Part shown: positions 23,697 to 33,614 of the stretch, piece by piece
Layout: every line of letters starts with the position of its first letter
How positions within the stretch are numbered: position 1 is the first letter of the stretch
NCBI GenBank assembly: GCA_037367355.1
Contig: JAVSCG010000020.1
Span: 1 to 40,000 of the forward strand
From: Neoscytalidium dimidiatum
Taxonomy: Eukaryota > Ascomycota > Dothideomycetes > Botryosphaeriales > Botryosphaeriaceae
DNA length: 40,000 nucleotides
Direction of reading: 5' to 3'
Position numbers and translations under genes: made by a program
The notes under the pieces: model-generated
What the model was told of the DNA's origin: nothing
The model's input: the letters and a program-made list of their open reading frames with translations, nothing else
The model's database searches: none

Positions 23697-25040
23697 TCTA
23701 GGCGTAGCTAGATTAGCTTAGCTACGAGAACTTCGCTTTTTTCGTTTAAGGCTTATTACCTCTAAAGAAGTCGTTCTTTTTAGATAGACCGTTTCCTCTA
23801 TAGAGGCTCTACGAAGGTCTAGTATTCTTATAGAGTTAGCTAGATTCTCTAATAATACTTCTTAACTCTTCGTCTTTAGTAGGTTAAGGCTTCTTTTTTT
23901 TACCTCTATACGAAGTTCTTAGAAGGCCGTCTTAGCGGGCACGTTTACCTAGCTTTTCGCTAACGGACTTATTATCTACCGCCTAAATAATAGCTAAGAT
24001 TTATTTTATATAATAAATTTTAGCGAATATATTATCGACTATCTTAATCTACTTTATAAATTAAAGCTTATAGAGCTTTAGACGAAGCTTTAAGATAATA
24101 CGAGAGAACTACTAGTTAATTTACTAGTTCTCGATCTCTTAGCGATAGATAAACTATTATTTAAACTATTATATATAGGCTAGAAAGCTATTAAACTTCT
24201 AGCCTAGTCTTATAATATAAATATAATACTTAACTATATTATTAAAGTATTTAACTATAGGATTATAAATAATATTCTAAAGTATTTACTTAAACTTCTT
24301 CTATAAGAGTAGACTTTTTATTTTTTCTTCGCTTAGGCGGTAATACGCTTTCTACGCGAGGTTTAGGCGCGGGTCTAAGTCTTATATAGCCTACTATATA
24401 TACTATTAATAGTTATAGTCCGTATAAATAATTTTAAACTTATTTTCTACTACTATAATCTACTTATTAAAGGCCTTTTAAATCTTTATTTTAAGCTTTA
24501 ATAGCTTTATCTTTACTAGCGCCTTAAGTCGTTTCTTACTTTAGTTTTCGCTAGCGCTCTCTAGCGGTACGCTAGCTAGCCGCTATCTTTTAGACGTAAA
24601 CGTCTATTAAAGTATATAAAGCGTCTCTAAAATCTTCTAGAGTCTTTATATTTTCTTAGAGTTACTAATAAGATCTAAGGCCTATAATAGCGCTAATAGA
24701 TTATTTTTATTATTTTTTAGAGTATATTTAGAGTAGATACTCTAAGCGCTATCTTAGCGCTAACTTTATACGTTATTAGAGTCGAGAATACTAGCTCTTA
24801 GATTAATTTTATCGGGGTCTAAGGCTTTTAGTAGTACTAAGTCTTCTTACGCTAATATAAAAGAAGAAACTATTAAATCTTCTTTAAAAATATCTATAGG
24901 CTCTATATCTATATAATTATTAGCGGGCGTATAAAAGTCTAAAAGAAGTTTTAAAGAGGTTTCTTTAATATTAGTCTAATAGAACGTATATAGATAATAG
25001 TAAAAAGATATCTCTAGTAACTAGCCGTCTTTTTCCCGGT
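23697..25040 (-). pseudogene. Family D gag and gag-protease junction
   Basis: Minus-strand decayed coding region continuing family D upstream of the E2 insertion. The frame with KNDFFRGNKP, KKSEVLVAKL and then LEPPIEGVVKR joins across E2 if one TCTAG is removed. Higher up it reads KIYYIK-stop-ILAIIQAVDNKS and KALDPDKINLRASILDSNN, Lys/Arg-rich with coiled-coil character. No zinc knuckle was recognised. The upstream limit is uncertain: family C sequence begins near 25050 and no D 5' LTR is seen, so the copy is truncated. Gag is inferred from position before the protease. Confidence 0.55.
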
Positions 25041-25049
25041 AGAAATTAT

Positions 25050-26023
25050 AATTAAATTAAATATAAGGACTATATAGTAGATAGAGAGTCGATAAAGAAA
25101 AGAAGGGCTTATATTTATAAATAGATAATTTAATAAAGAGAAGGTTTTAATAGGCTAGCCTCGGTTAAGATTTTATCCTCCGTCTAGCCGCTAGAGTTCC
25201 GCTAGCGATATATTAATAGCCTTCTCTCTACGTTAATCTCTAGCTATCTATTTATCTATAGGCTAGCGTTTAATAGTTTTTTTATTACTATAAACTATAA
25301 TACTATTATCTAGTATAGTTTCTATTAATAGATTAATATTATTAGTATTTAGGCCTACTAACGCGTAGTCGTTGCTATCGATTTATACTAAGTATAATAT
25401 CTTAGTATTATATAGATAATCTAGTAGATAGTATTTTAAAATTATAATAGATTTATCTAAGTCGTTATATATCTATACGGCCTCTAAGTTCTAATCTATT
25501 ATATATATATAGATTATTACTTCGATCTTACCGTCTTTTTACTTCTTAAAGATAAATTTAAAATCTCTCTCTTCTAGTAAGACTTTTATAAATTAAATCT
25601 TTACTAGTATAATTAACTTTACTAATAGAACTATATCGCATTTCGCTCTAGCTTTTACGCTATTTATTACTTATTTAGAGCGTATTCTAGTTTCTATTAA
25701 TATTTTAGTATCTTAGTAGATTACGATCTTAATCGTCTATTCTAGTACGTTTAATGTTATTTTAGTAGATTCTATAATATTTATTTCTACTAGGATTATT
25801 TCTTAATAATCTTTAACTAGGTAAATTTCTTAAATAAACGAAATTTAAATCTAGACGTCTTTAAACTAAGCTCTAAATCTAAATCTTAGTAGGATATACT
25901 TCTTATAATATATTAGTTCTCCGTTAATTTCGGCTACTAGAATTAGATTCTTTATTTATATTAGCTAAAAGCTACTAATTCTAGCTTTATTTAAAGAAGA
26001 TTAATCTAAGATTAATATATAAT
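25050..26023 (-). pseudogene. Family C fragment: post-protease region, second copy
   Basis: A minus-strand frame includes RDFKFIFKK, KDGKIEVIIY, NDLDKSIIILKYY and SNDYALVGLNT. This resembles the segment downstream of the retropepsin in the ascomycete Gypsy family to which 1-1948 also belongs. About 100 bp at its 3' end (25050-25155) match 1850-1948 at roughly three quarters identity, mostly transitions. The two fragments are therefore different copies and not halves of one. It is cut at 26023 by the family B LTR. Similarity to the known family is by recall and moderate. Confidence 0.6.
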
Positions 26024-26407
26024 TATTACGCCGGGACTCTTTCTAGGGGAGTCGGGGCGCGTTATTAGATAGCTTAGGCTTTCTAGGGCCGATATAGTAG
26101 TAGATAGGGGAGGTTTATATAATAGTAGGGTAGAAATTAATTAATAAGTTAACTACGAGGGTCTTAACTACGCTAAATAAGTATAGTCTATATATAGTAA
26201 GTAATCGATACGATTAGTAGTAATCTATAATATTAATCTACTAATTAATACTAATTAGTAGTTTAAGCTCTACTAAGCGAGTATACGGTAGTTTAGCGTA
26301 TTAGTATCGGTAGGTATTCTACTAAGTAAGCCCTAAGTTAGTTACGTAGGCGGTAAGTAGTCGTAGGGTTTCGTTATCCGCCTTTTCTAGGCGACTATAC
26401 CGTAATA
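26024..26407 (-). repeat. RIP-mutated 3' LTR of family B
   Basis: 384 bp, TATTACGCCGGG to CCGTAATA, the reverse complement of the clean solo LTR at 12160-12544. Comparing the two shows the RIP changes directly: TG to TA and CA to TA, with CG kept. It contains the conserved AAGTTAACTACGAGGGT block (26146-26162) and a TATATA box near 26189-26196. Confidence 0.9.
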
Positions 26408-26422
26408 CTATCCCCCCTCTAG
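26408..26422 (-). other. Polypurine tract of element B
   Basis: On the minus strand it reads CTAGAGGGGGGATAG against the 3' LTR. It corresponds to the tracts at 2613 and 16516 and fixes the orientation of element B. Confidence 0.7.
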
Positions 26423-26489
26423 GTAATCTTTAGCCTAAAGGTTAAGTATAAAGGTAGTTAAGCTCTCTACTTAGTTCTCTTAAGGTTAT

Positions 26490-27136
26490 TTCTTACCGTT
26501 ATATCTAGTTCCGCTTATCGATACGCGCTTCTTATTCGTATTCTTTATAACGGTACTAACGCTTCTAGACGTTATTCTTTTTACGTAGAGAGACCTTATC
26601 TTCGTTATCTTATATCGCTAGATTCTAAGAGGTATTACGAGTATACTAAGCGAGGCTATCTTTATTTCTTTTCTTCTAATATAGCTTCCTCTATTAAGTT
26701 TCGTCGTATAGATTAATAACGGGACTAGATACGGGCTTAGATTAAGTAGACCTAGCGCGAGATCGAAAGAGATAAGGCCGAGATTTAGCGGTTATAAGAG
26801 GAGGCTTAATATTTAGTTCGTTATACCGCTACTTCTTAGTCTAAGGTAATCCGCCTATTACGAATACTTTTCTTTCTAGATTTCTAGAGTTAGAAGTTAT
26901 TTAAGCGGGAGTTAGCGGCTATTACGGCTAAGAAGACGTAAAAGGCGCGGGCGGCTTAGGAATTCTTATTATCTAGTTTAGGCGGTAGTAACGTAGTAGG
27001 TTTCGACGGGCTAGTTCTTTAAAAGATATCGATAGACTAGTTTTAGGTATTCTTAACGCCTCCTCTAGGGTTTACGTTATAGAAGGATACTCTAGGTTTA
27101 GGCGGTTAGGGTTTTATCGGTAGTATTTATAGATAA
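26490..27136 (+). pseudogene. Opposite-strand accessory ORF of element B: Tyr (ex-Cys) cluster and long coiled coil
   Basis: A single plus-strand frame interrupted by RIP-type stops. A Tyr-rich block (RPYLRYLISLDSKRYYEYTK, then RGYLYF; about 26595-26680) parallels the RYSEYVRRG block of family A, with Tyr presumably replacing Cys. A strong coiled coil follows from about 26720 (RDQIRAQIKQ, REIERDKAEIQRLQEEAQ) to about 26990 (AAITAKKTQKARAAQEF). The tail is Gly/Leu-rich and the frame ends IYR-stop at 27134-27136. The start codon is lost, so the 5' end is approximate. The 3' end overlaps the end of pol on the other strand. It matches the family A accessory ORF in position, orientation, layout and length. 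Function unknown. Confidence 0.65.
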
Positions 27137-30100
27137 GTTCCTTATAGTTAAGATAAGAGATTAGTTTCTATAAGGGTTTCTACGAGTTTCCGGCGGAATC
27201 TACTTCTTTCTATTTAATAAGGTACTTAAATTAACCGTTAATCTAGTCTCTATCTAGGATTTTCTCTACGTTCTATTCTTTATCGGCGTTATCGGGGTAT
27301 ATTTTAAGTTCTAGGTTAGATTCGGCGTTACTATATACGGGTTCGAGTAAAGAGATATAGAAAACTAGGTATATATCTACTTATTCTAGTAATCTAAGTT
27401 TAAAGAAAATAGATAAAGGTTTTTTTTTAATTTAGTAGGGTCTAATTTTCTTATAGTCTAATTTATTATTTAATCGTATTATTTTAATATTTTTTCTAAG
27501 AAGCTAGACTTTATCCCCCTTCTTTAGAGGCGGTAACGTCTAGTACCGTTTATTATAGTATATAGCTATTCGGTATATAGTAAATTTAATATCTTAGACT
27601 AGTTCTTAGTATAGTTCGCGTAGCTAGTCTACTCTAAGTATAGCTTTTTAGGCGAGTACTTCGCAGATCTAGGGTTCTTTAAAAATAGTAGGGTTAAATC
27701 CGTAGTTAGCGTAGAAGAGCGTAGTTTATATAGCTTCCGTTAATATACTATTATACGCGTATTAGACTAATAGTAGAAGTTCGATCTAGTTATTTTACCT
27801 ATAGTTTAGATAGAATCTTAGATACTATTCTAGCGTCTAGTTAGTTCGTTTTATTTATCCGTCGGTTTACGGGTATACCGTTATTAATATCTTATATTTA
27901 GTTTCTAACTTATAGACTAGGGTTTACTAGAACTTAGCTCTAAATTATAGGTCTTAGTCCGTAATTAGTTTCTTAGGTATCCCGTAGTAGGCGAAGATAT
28001 ATCTAAGAAAGAGATAGGCGTAGCCCTCCGCTCTAATTTTCTTATTATAAGGGATAAAGTATACCTATTTTATTAGACGGTCGACGATAACTAGGATAGT
28101 ATTATATCGTACTTTAGTTACGGGGTCTACTAAATTTAGTAGGTCGGTAATAAAATCTATTATAACTAATTTCTAGGGTTTAGTTAGTATTATAATAAGC
28201 TATAGTTATTCGTATAGTATATATTATACCGCCTTATTCTTTACGTATTCGTTATACTTCTAGATAACTTTCTCTACTATTTTTCTTATTTAGGGAAAGT
28301 AGAAGTATCTTATAAGCCGTTCTAAGATTCTTATTCTTTTTAGATATCTATAAACTATAGACTCGTAGTATTCCTTTATTAGCCGTTTACGTAGGAGTAT
28401 AGATACGTAGATTTTTCCGTAGAATAGTATATTACCTCTATAGTCTTAGACTAGATCGGGGTCGTTATATTCGGGGGTATTTATTTATTAAAGTAGTTCT
28501 TAGAATAGCGGATTATTATTATATTTTCTTTAGATAATTTATTCTTAAGTAGCGGTATTATCTCCTTCCTTGTTTACTATTTCTTCTGTAGTTTCTCTAA
28601 GTATTAGTATAGGTTCCTTATCCTACAATTCCTCTTTATTCTCCGGCTCTTACTCTAGTATTAGGTCTCGTAGAGGTTCGTTATCGTCGATAGGGCTCCC
28701 TAGCCTTATAATAGGTACTAGTATTCGTTCTTTCTAGAATACGTCGGATTCTTTAATAATTTAGGGGCGGTTAGGGCCTAACGTACCGTCGCTATTTTAT
28801 CGTAGTACTACTAGTAATAGTTCTAGCTTTTCTTCTATATAGTCGGCTCTACGGTTAAGTACGTCGATTTTACTATTTTTACTTTCTTTACGGTAGTAGA
28901 TCTTAAAGTAGAAGAAGGCGAGTTATTCTATCTATTATACTTATCTTCTATTTAATACCTTAGTAGTTATAAAGTATTCTAGATTCTTATAATTCGAATA
29001 TATCGTAATTTTATAGTTAGCTCTCTTAAGATAGTATTGCTATTCCTTAAATACGGTAATAATTACGAGTAGTTCTTTATTATATATCTCGTAATTAAGT
29101 TCTATAGGCGATATTTTTTAGGAGTAATACGTAATAGAGTATAACCTTCCCTTATCGTCTAGCTAGCTAAGAGTAGCGCCGATAGTATAGTTAGATACGT
29201 CGGTTTTAAGGTAGAGTAGCTTATCGGGGTTAAATATAATTAGTACCGGTACTTCTACGAAGGCCCTTTTAAGTTAGTTAAACGCCTCTTACTAGAGTTC
29301 CTTCTAGGCGAAGGGGGTATCCTTTTAGATAAGTCGGATTAGTAGTTCGGCTATATATAAGTATTATTCGATAAATCGTTAGTAGAAGTTAGTAAATCCT
29401 AGAAAGACTTATACTTCTTTAACGTTTTTTAGTTCTAGCTATTTTAGGATATCTTCTATCTTTTTTAGGTCTATAACTATCTTTCCTAGTTCGATAATAA
29501 AGCCTAGGAATTCTATCTTTTAGGTATAGAAGGTATATTTTTCTAGTTTAACGAAGAGATTATATTTAAGTAGTTTCTAGAGAACTTTAGATATATATTT
29601 CTTATATTCTTTAAGGGTTTCTAAGTATATTAGAATATTATCGAGGTAGGCTATATAGAATCGGTCTAGGTATTCCCGTAGGACGTAGTTAACGAGGGCT
29701 TAGAATATAGTAGAAGCGTTAGTAAGTTCGAAAGATATTACTAAGTACTTGTATAGGCCGTATTAAGTTCTAAATATAGTTTTCTATTTATATTCTTTCT
29801 TAATTCGAATAAGGTAGTATCTATCCCATAGGTCTAGCTTAGTAAAGAACCGCGCTTTGAAGAGGCGATCCCTTAGTTTATCGATACGAGGTAAAGGATA
29901 GCGGTCTTTAATAGTAATATCGTTTAGAGATCTATAATCTATATAAAGGCGTAACTTATCTCTAAACTTTAGTACGAAGAGGACGGGGAATCCTACTAAG
30001 GACTAAGAGGGTCGGATATATTTCTTCTTTAGTAATAAGTCTAAGTATTCTCTTATTACTTATAACTTTCTTTTTAATATTAGGTATAAAAGTCTAAATC

Positions 30101-30980
30101 GAGGTTCGATATCTAGTTTTAGATTAATCTTATAGTCCTATAGTTTATATTCTAATAGTACGTCTTTAATCTTTTCTCTAAAAATTTTCTTAAACCGGTA
30201 GTATTTCTTAGAAACGCTATTAAGGTATTATTCGTATATCCTAGTAGGGTTATCTCCTCCTACGAATATTAGATAGTCTAGTTTTTCTCGTCTAGTAGTA
30301 CTAATCTATCGGGTTCTTTTCTTATTCGTAGTAGTAGGGCGATACTATATTATTCTAATTACTTACCCCTTCTTTTAGATTCTTTCTAGCGTAGCTTTCG
30401 AAATTAGACTTACGTAGATAATCGGTTTAGTTATAGTACGTAGTTTCTATTCTAGTTCTTAATTTTGTTCTCTAGACTTAAGGGTAATTCCTCTATTATT
30501 CTAATCGTATTATATTTTCTATTTCTTTTACTAAGGAATACCTAGAATAATATTATACTTAGAGATTCTAATAACGTCTAGATAGATACGTTCTCTATAG
30601 TTTTTATATTCGAGAGTTAGTTTCGGGATTTTAATAATTACCTTTCTATCTCTAAAGGAGCTAGGAGATCTATTAACGGTTCTTAGCTAATATAGTTAGT
30701 CCTTTTCTCTAGGTTTTAGATTAGCTTTTTCTACGAATTAGTTTAAGACGTAGTTTCCTTATAATACGGAGTTAATAAGAATAAGCGCTCGTCGTCTATT
30801 AATTTTTATTACGATAACCTAGTAGTTCCCGTATTCTACGGAATCCCCCTCGCTTTCTAATAGATATTCTATAGTTTTTCCGGTTAATACTACTATAGTC
30901 CTATAGAATAAAAGGCTCGCCTACTATAGCCCTAGTTTAATAGACGTTTCTAGTTTTTTAGATAGTATTTACTAATATTC
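27070..30980 (-). pseudogene. Element B pol: protease, RT, RNase H, integrase, chromodomain (well preserved)
   Basis: Minus-strand pol. A protease-like region lies at about 30540-30810 (NYVLNQFVEKANLKP, IQLDVI, YNIILGIP). RT has LYIDYRSLND near 29915-29950 and YLDN at 29637-29648, with the last active-site Asp changed to Asn. RNase H is near 29190 (LKTDVSNYTIGATLSQ). Integrase keeps DFITDLL near 28150, ITDQDLQF near 27955 and TNQTLEQYLR near 27840, so all three acidic residues appear intact. The C-terminal chromodomain (about 27090-27290) has VEKILDRD and FKYLIK-stop-KEV. It ends around 27070, inside the accessory ORF of the other strand. Inactive because of stops and YLDN. Confidence 0.85.
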
Positions 30981-32181
30981 TTAGCCTCCTAGTAAATAGG
31001 ATAGACCTCGATACTATAAGTAGACTAGTAGATAGTATTATAGTTAGGGGTCTTAGGCCGTCCTTTAGTAGCCGAGGTAGTTTTCTTATTATTAGTCTAC
31101 TAGTTACTAGTTCGTTTATCTAGATAGTTTCTACTAATATATCTATACTTTCTATAGTAGAAGTAAAGACTCTTTTTACGCTATCTCTATTCTTCCTCTA
31201 GCGCTAGCTAAGGGTTTCGTTATTAGTTAGTATCTAAGTCTATAGAATCTCCTAGAAGTAGGTTATTTTAGGATTATAAGGTATTAGCCGAGTATCGGAT
31301 TTAGCCTATTTCTTATCTAAAGTTAAATAGTTATTAGTTAACTTGGATAGCTATATTAATAGTCTCGCTAAGGTCCCTAAGTAATTCTATACGGGTGAAT
31401 TCGGCCTTTATATTATACTTTAGCCCTTTATAAAAGATATATTTAAGGGATTAGTCGTTCTAATTAAGGTAGGAGGCGAGTATACGGAATTTCGTAACGT
31501 ATTCCAAGACTAATCGAGTTTATCGGAGGTTCTAAATTCGAAGGGCGGCCTTCTACTTCTTATTTTTACTACTAAAGGCTTACCTAATTACGTCGACGAA
31601 GCGATTATAGTTAGCAAATAGACTACTAGTTTCCGTACGTAGGATAGCCGAGCGGAAGTTCTTTTAATAGGATTCGAACTATCGTACTACGTTACCTTAG
31701 AGGTAGGTTTCTACGAAGCGGACCCTTTCCTTATCGTCCTTAAATAACGTTTTATAGAACTCGAAGTAGTTTTCTAACTAGGCTAGGAAATCGTTAAGTT
31801 TACGCTAATTTCTATTATAGATATCGGAGGTCTTAATCTTTAGCTTAGTATCGAGTCGGATTAGTTCTAGTATTACGGGAGTAGCTAGTATAGAAGGCTA
31901 TATAGTATAGTTAACGATAAAAGCTTATCCTTAAATAAAGTACTCTAGAAGAATTTAACCGTAGTTATCGCTAGCATCTTTCGGTACTCTAGGTCCGTTA
32001 ATTACTCGACTTAAGAAGGCTATACCCGAAGAATACGCTTTCGAAATAAGTAGTCTTATATTAAGGGCTAGATTTCTAGAGATTAAGAGACGGATTAACT
32101 AAAGCTAATTCTCCTCTATCGAGAGGTTATTTTTAATTTTAGTCTAGAATATTATAGTTAGTAGTTTTTAGGGTAGGTTTA
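30981..32181 (-). pseudogene. Element B gag with a mutated zinc knuckle
   Basis: Minus-strand coding region between the right LTR and protease. It contains ALKYNIKAEF, ELLRDLSETINIAI and a nucleocapsid-like site at 31124-31165 reading YFYYRKYRYISRNY. The spacing Y-x2-Y-x4-Y-x4-Y is exactly that of the retroviral CCHC zinc knuckle (C-x2-C-x4-H-x4-C), with every ligand changed to Tyr as RIP would do to TGY and CAY codons. Lys/Gln/Thr-rich sequence follows (KRTSNQQTNNKK). This supports Gag, the RNA-packaging structural protein. Confidence 0.72.
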
Positions 32182-32672
32182 TGTAACGACGAGGCCTCTA
32201 CCGCTAGGCTTCGGAGTCACCTAGTAGGTTCGGGTTTGTCGAAGGGTTTACCTTGAAGACGAGGAAAGGAGAGCAATAATAGAATAAGAAGTTACGTAAT
32301 ATAGGAGTTCGATAGGCCTTATTACCTCTAAGTTAATATAGTATTGAATTAGAACTTTAAGTTAACTACGAGGGTTAAAATACTATCTAACGAGCGTGTT
32401 TATATACTATAGTAAAGCTATAATAATCTAGATCTAGGTGTGGTGGATTTATTAGGGGTAGATGTGCGGTGCTTGGATTTATAGAGATCTAAAGTAGGCC
32501 GCACGTAATGCGCGGCGCTTAGGTTCGTTTCCCGATTTCCGACTTCCTTGATCGTGCGAGCGGCTAGTGTTATTGTCCCGCCGTACTCCTTCTTATCGAC
32601 TTCCCACTCCCTACCCGTGCGGGTTTATACCTTTTATGGCTGTAACGCCCGTGTGTTCTAGGGTTCGTAATA
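32182..32672 (-). repeat. A-type LTR variant (subfamily 3), partly un-RIPed
   Basis: 491 bp starting TGTAACGACGAGGCC with the original TG kept and ending GTTCGTAATA. The first roughly 250 bp match the other A-type LTRs. The rest (about 32430-32660) is distinct and rich in TpG (GGTGTGGTGG, GTGCGGTGCTTGG), so it escaped much of RIP. One CCCGTGCGGG palindrome lies at 32614-32623. It abuts element B gag on the left and an inverted family A fragment on the right. No target-site duplication around it (GTTTA and CTAGA). Confidence 0.85.
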
Positions 32673-33079
32673 CTAGAAGAGACTAGTATAAAGGTTTCTT
32701 AACTAGATTATATACTTAATATTAAATAGAATATCTTATAAATAGAAAGAACTTAAAATACTACTAGAAGTACTAGTTATAATTAAAGAAACTACTATAC
32801 TAGTAATAATCGATAGTAGTATATAAGAAAATTTTATAGATTCTAAATTTCTTAGAAAGAATAACTTACTATTCTAATCTAAGAAACGCCTCTATAAACT
32901 TAGTATATTCGATAGATTATTAATAGAATACGATAAGGGCTAGATAAAGATCGAGACTAGTTAGATATAAATAATCTTTAGAGATTATAAAGAACGAATT
33001 AACCTAGACGTAATAATAAGTCTAAACTATAATATTATCCTTAGAATATCTTAGTTAAAAATCTATAACCTATATATTA

Positions 33080-33400
33080 TTTATTTATTTATTTATTTAT
33101 TTGTTTAACGTCCTTATACAAGCTAAGCTTATAAAAGACGGCTAGTCTACTAACGTATCTAGTCCGGTATTTTAACCGGGGTTTTTATTCGGGTTTTCTT
33201 CGGGAAGGAGTCTAGAAATAGTAGGGGCTAAGCCGGTGCTTTTTAGGAAGAAATAGGAAAGTAAGTAGGGAGATAAGAAGAGGTAGTAGATAAAAGAAAA
33301 TTAAGAGAGAATAACTTCTTTTTTAAGGAGAGACTAAAGTTAGTTTTTCGAAAGTACGTATTTAGACTTCCGTCGAAGTAAGTTCTAATAGCCACTTTCG
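33080..33400 (-). mobile_element. SINE-like or 5'-truncated LINE insertion with (TAAA)n tail
   Basis: 321-bp insertion in the inverted pol fragment, absent at the same point of E1. It is flanked by a perfect 14-bp duplication TAACCTATATATTA (33066-33079 and 33401-33414). On the minus strand it ends in five or more TAAA units. A tetranucleotide tail plus a long variable duplication is typical of non-LTR retrotransposition. A short hairpin CCGGT-ATTTTA-ACCGG lies at 33164-33179. No clear tRNA-type A/B boxes were seen, so tRNA-SINE and LINE 3' end cannot be told apart. It carries fewer RIP changes than its host. Confidence 0.75.
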
Positions 33401-33485
33401 TAACCTATATATTAGCTAGAGTATAAAAACTATAACGTTTCTAAAAGATAATTATAAGTAATATCTTATAAACCTTAAGATAAAG

Positions 33486-33614
33486 GAGCTAGAGCTAGAG
33501 AGCTAGAGCTAAGAGCTAGAGTTAGAGAGCTAGAGCTAAGAGCTAGAGCTTAAAAGCTAGAGCTAAAAGCTAGAGCTAGAGAGCTAGAGCTAAAATAGTT
33601 AAGAGCTAGAGCTA
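33486..33614 (+). repeat. GAGCTA linker repeat in the inverted family A fragment
   Basis: Plus-strand GAGCTAGAGCTA(A)GAGCTAGA array, same role and position as 6706-6865, between the protease and RT parts of pol. Confidence 0.75.

Larger units (their letters stand above)
26024..32672 (-). mobile_element. Family B chromovirus with mismatched LTRs
   Basis: Internal region complete from polypurine tract to gag, on the minus strand: gag, protease, RT, RNase H, integrase, chromodomain, then an opposite-strand accessory ORF. The left (3') LTR is the 384-bp B type. The sequence abutting gag at the right is a 491-bp A-type LTR in the orientation expected of a 5' LTR. Flanking five bases differ (ATAAT and CTAGA). 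Since both LTRs of a fresh insertion are copied from one template, this implies later recombination, or nested insertion plus deletion. The coding region is better preserved than in A or D. Confidence 0.75.

Noticed and set aside
32177..32677. The 32182 LTR as an independent solo LTR
   Set aside because: Flanking bases GTTTA and CTAGA do not match, and it sits precisely at the gag-side boundary of element B, so it is treated as its present 5' LTR.
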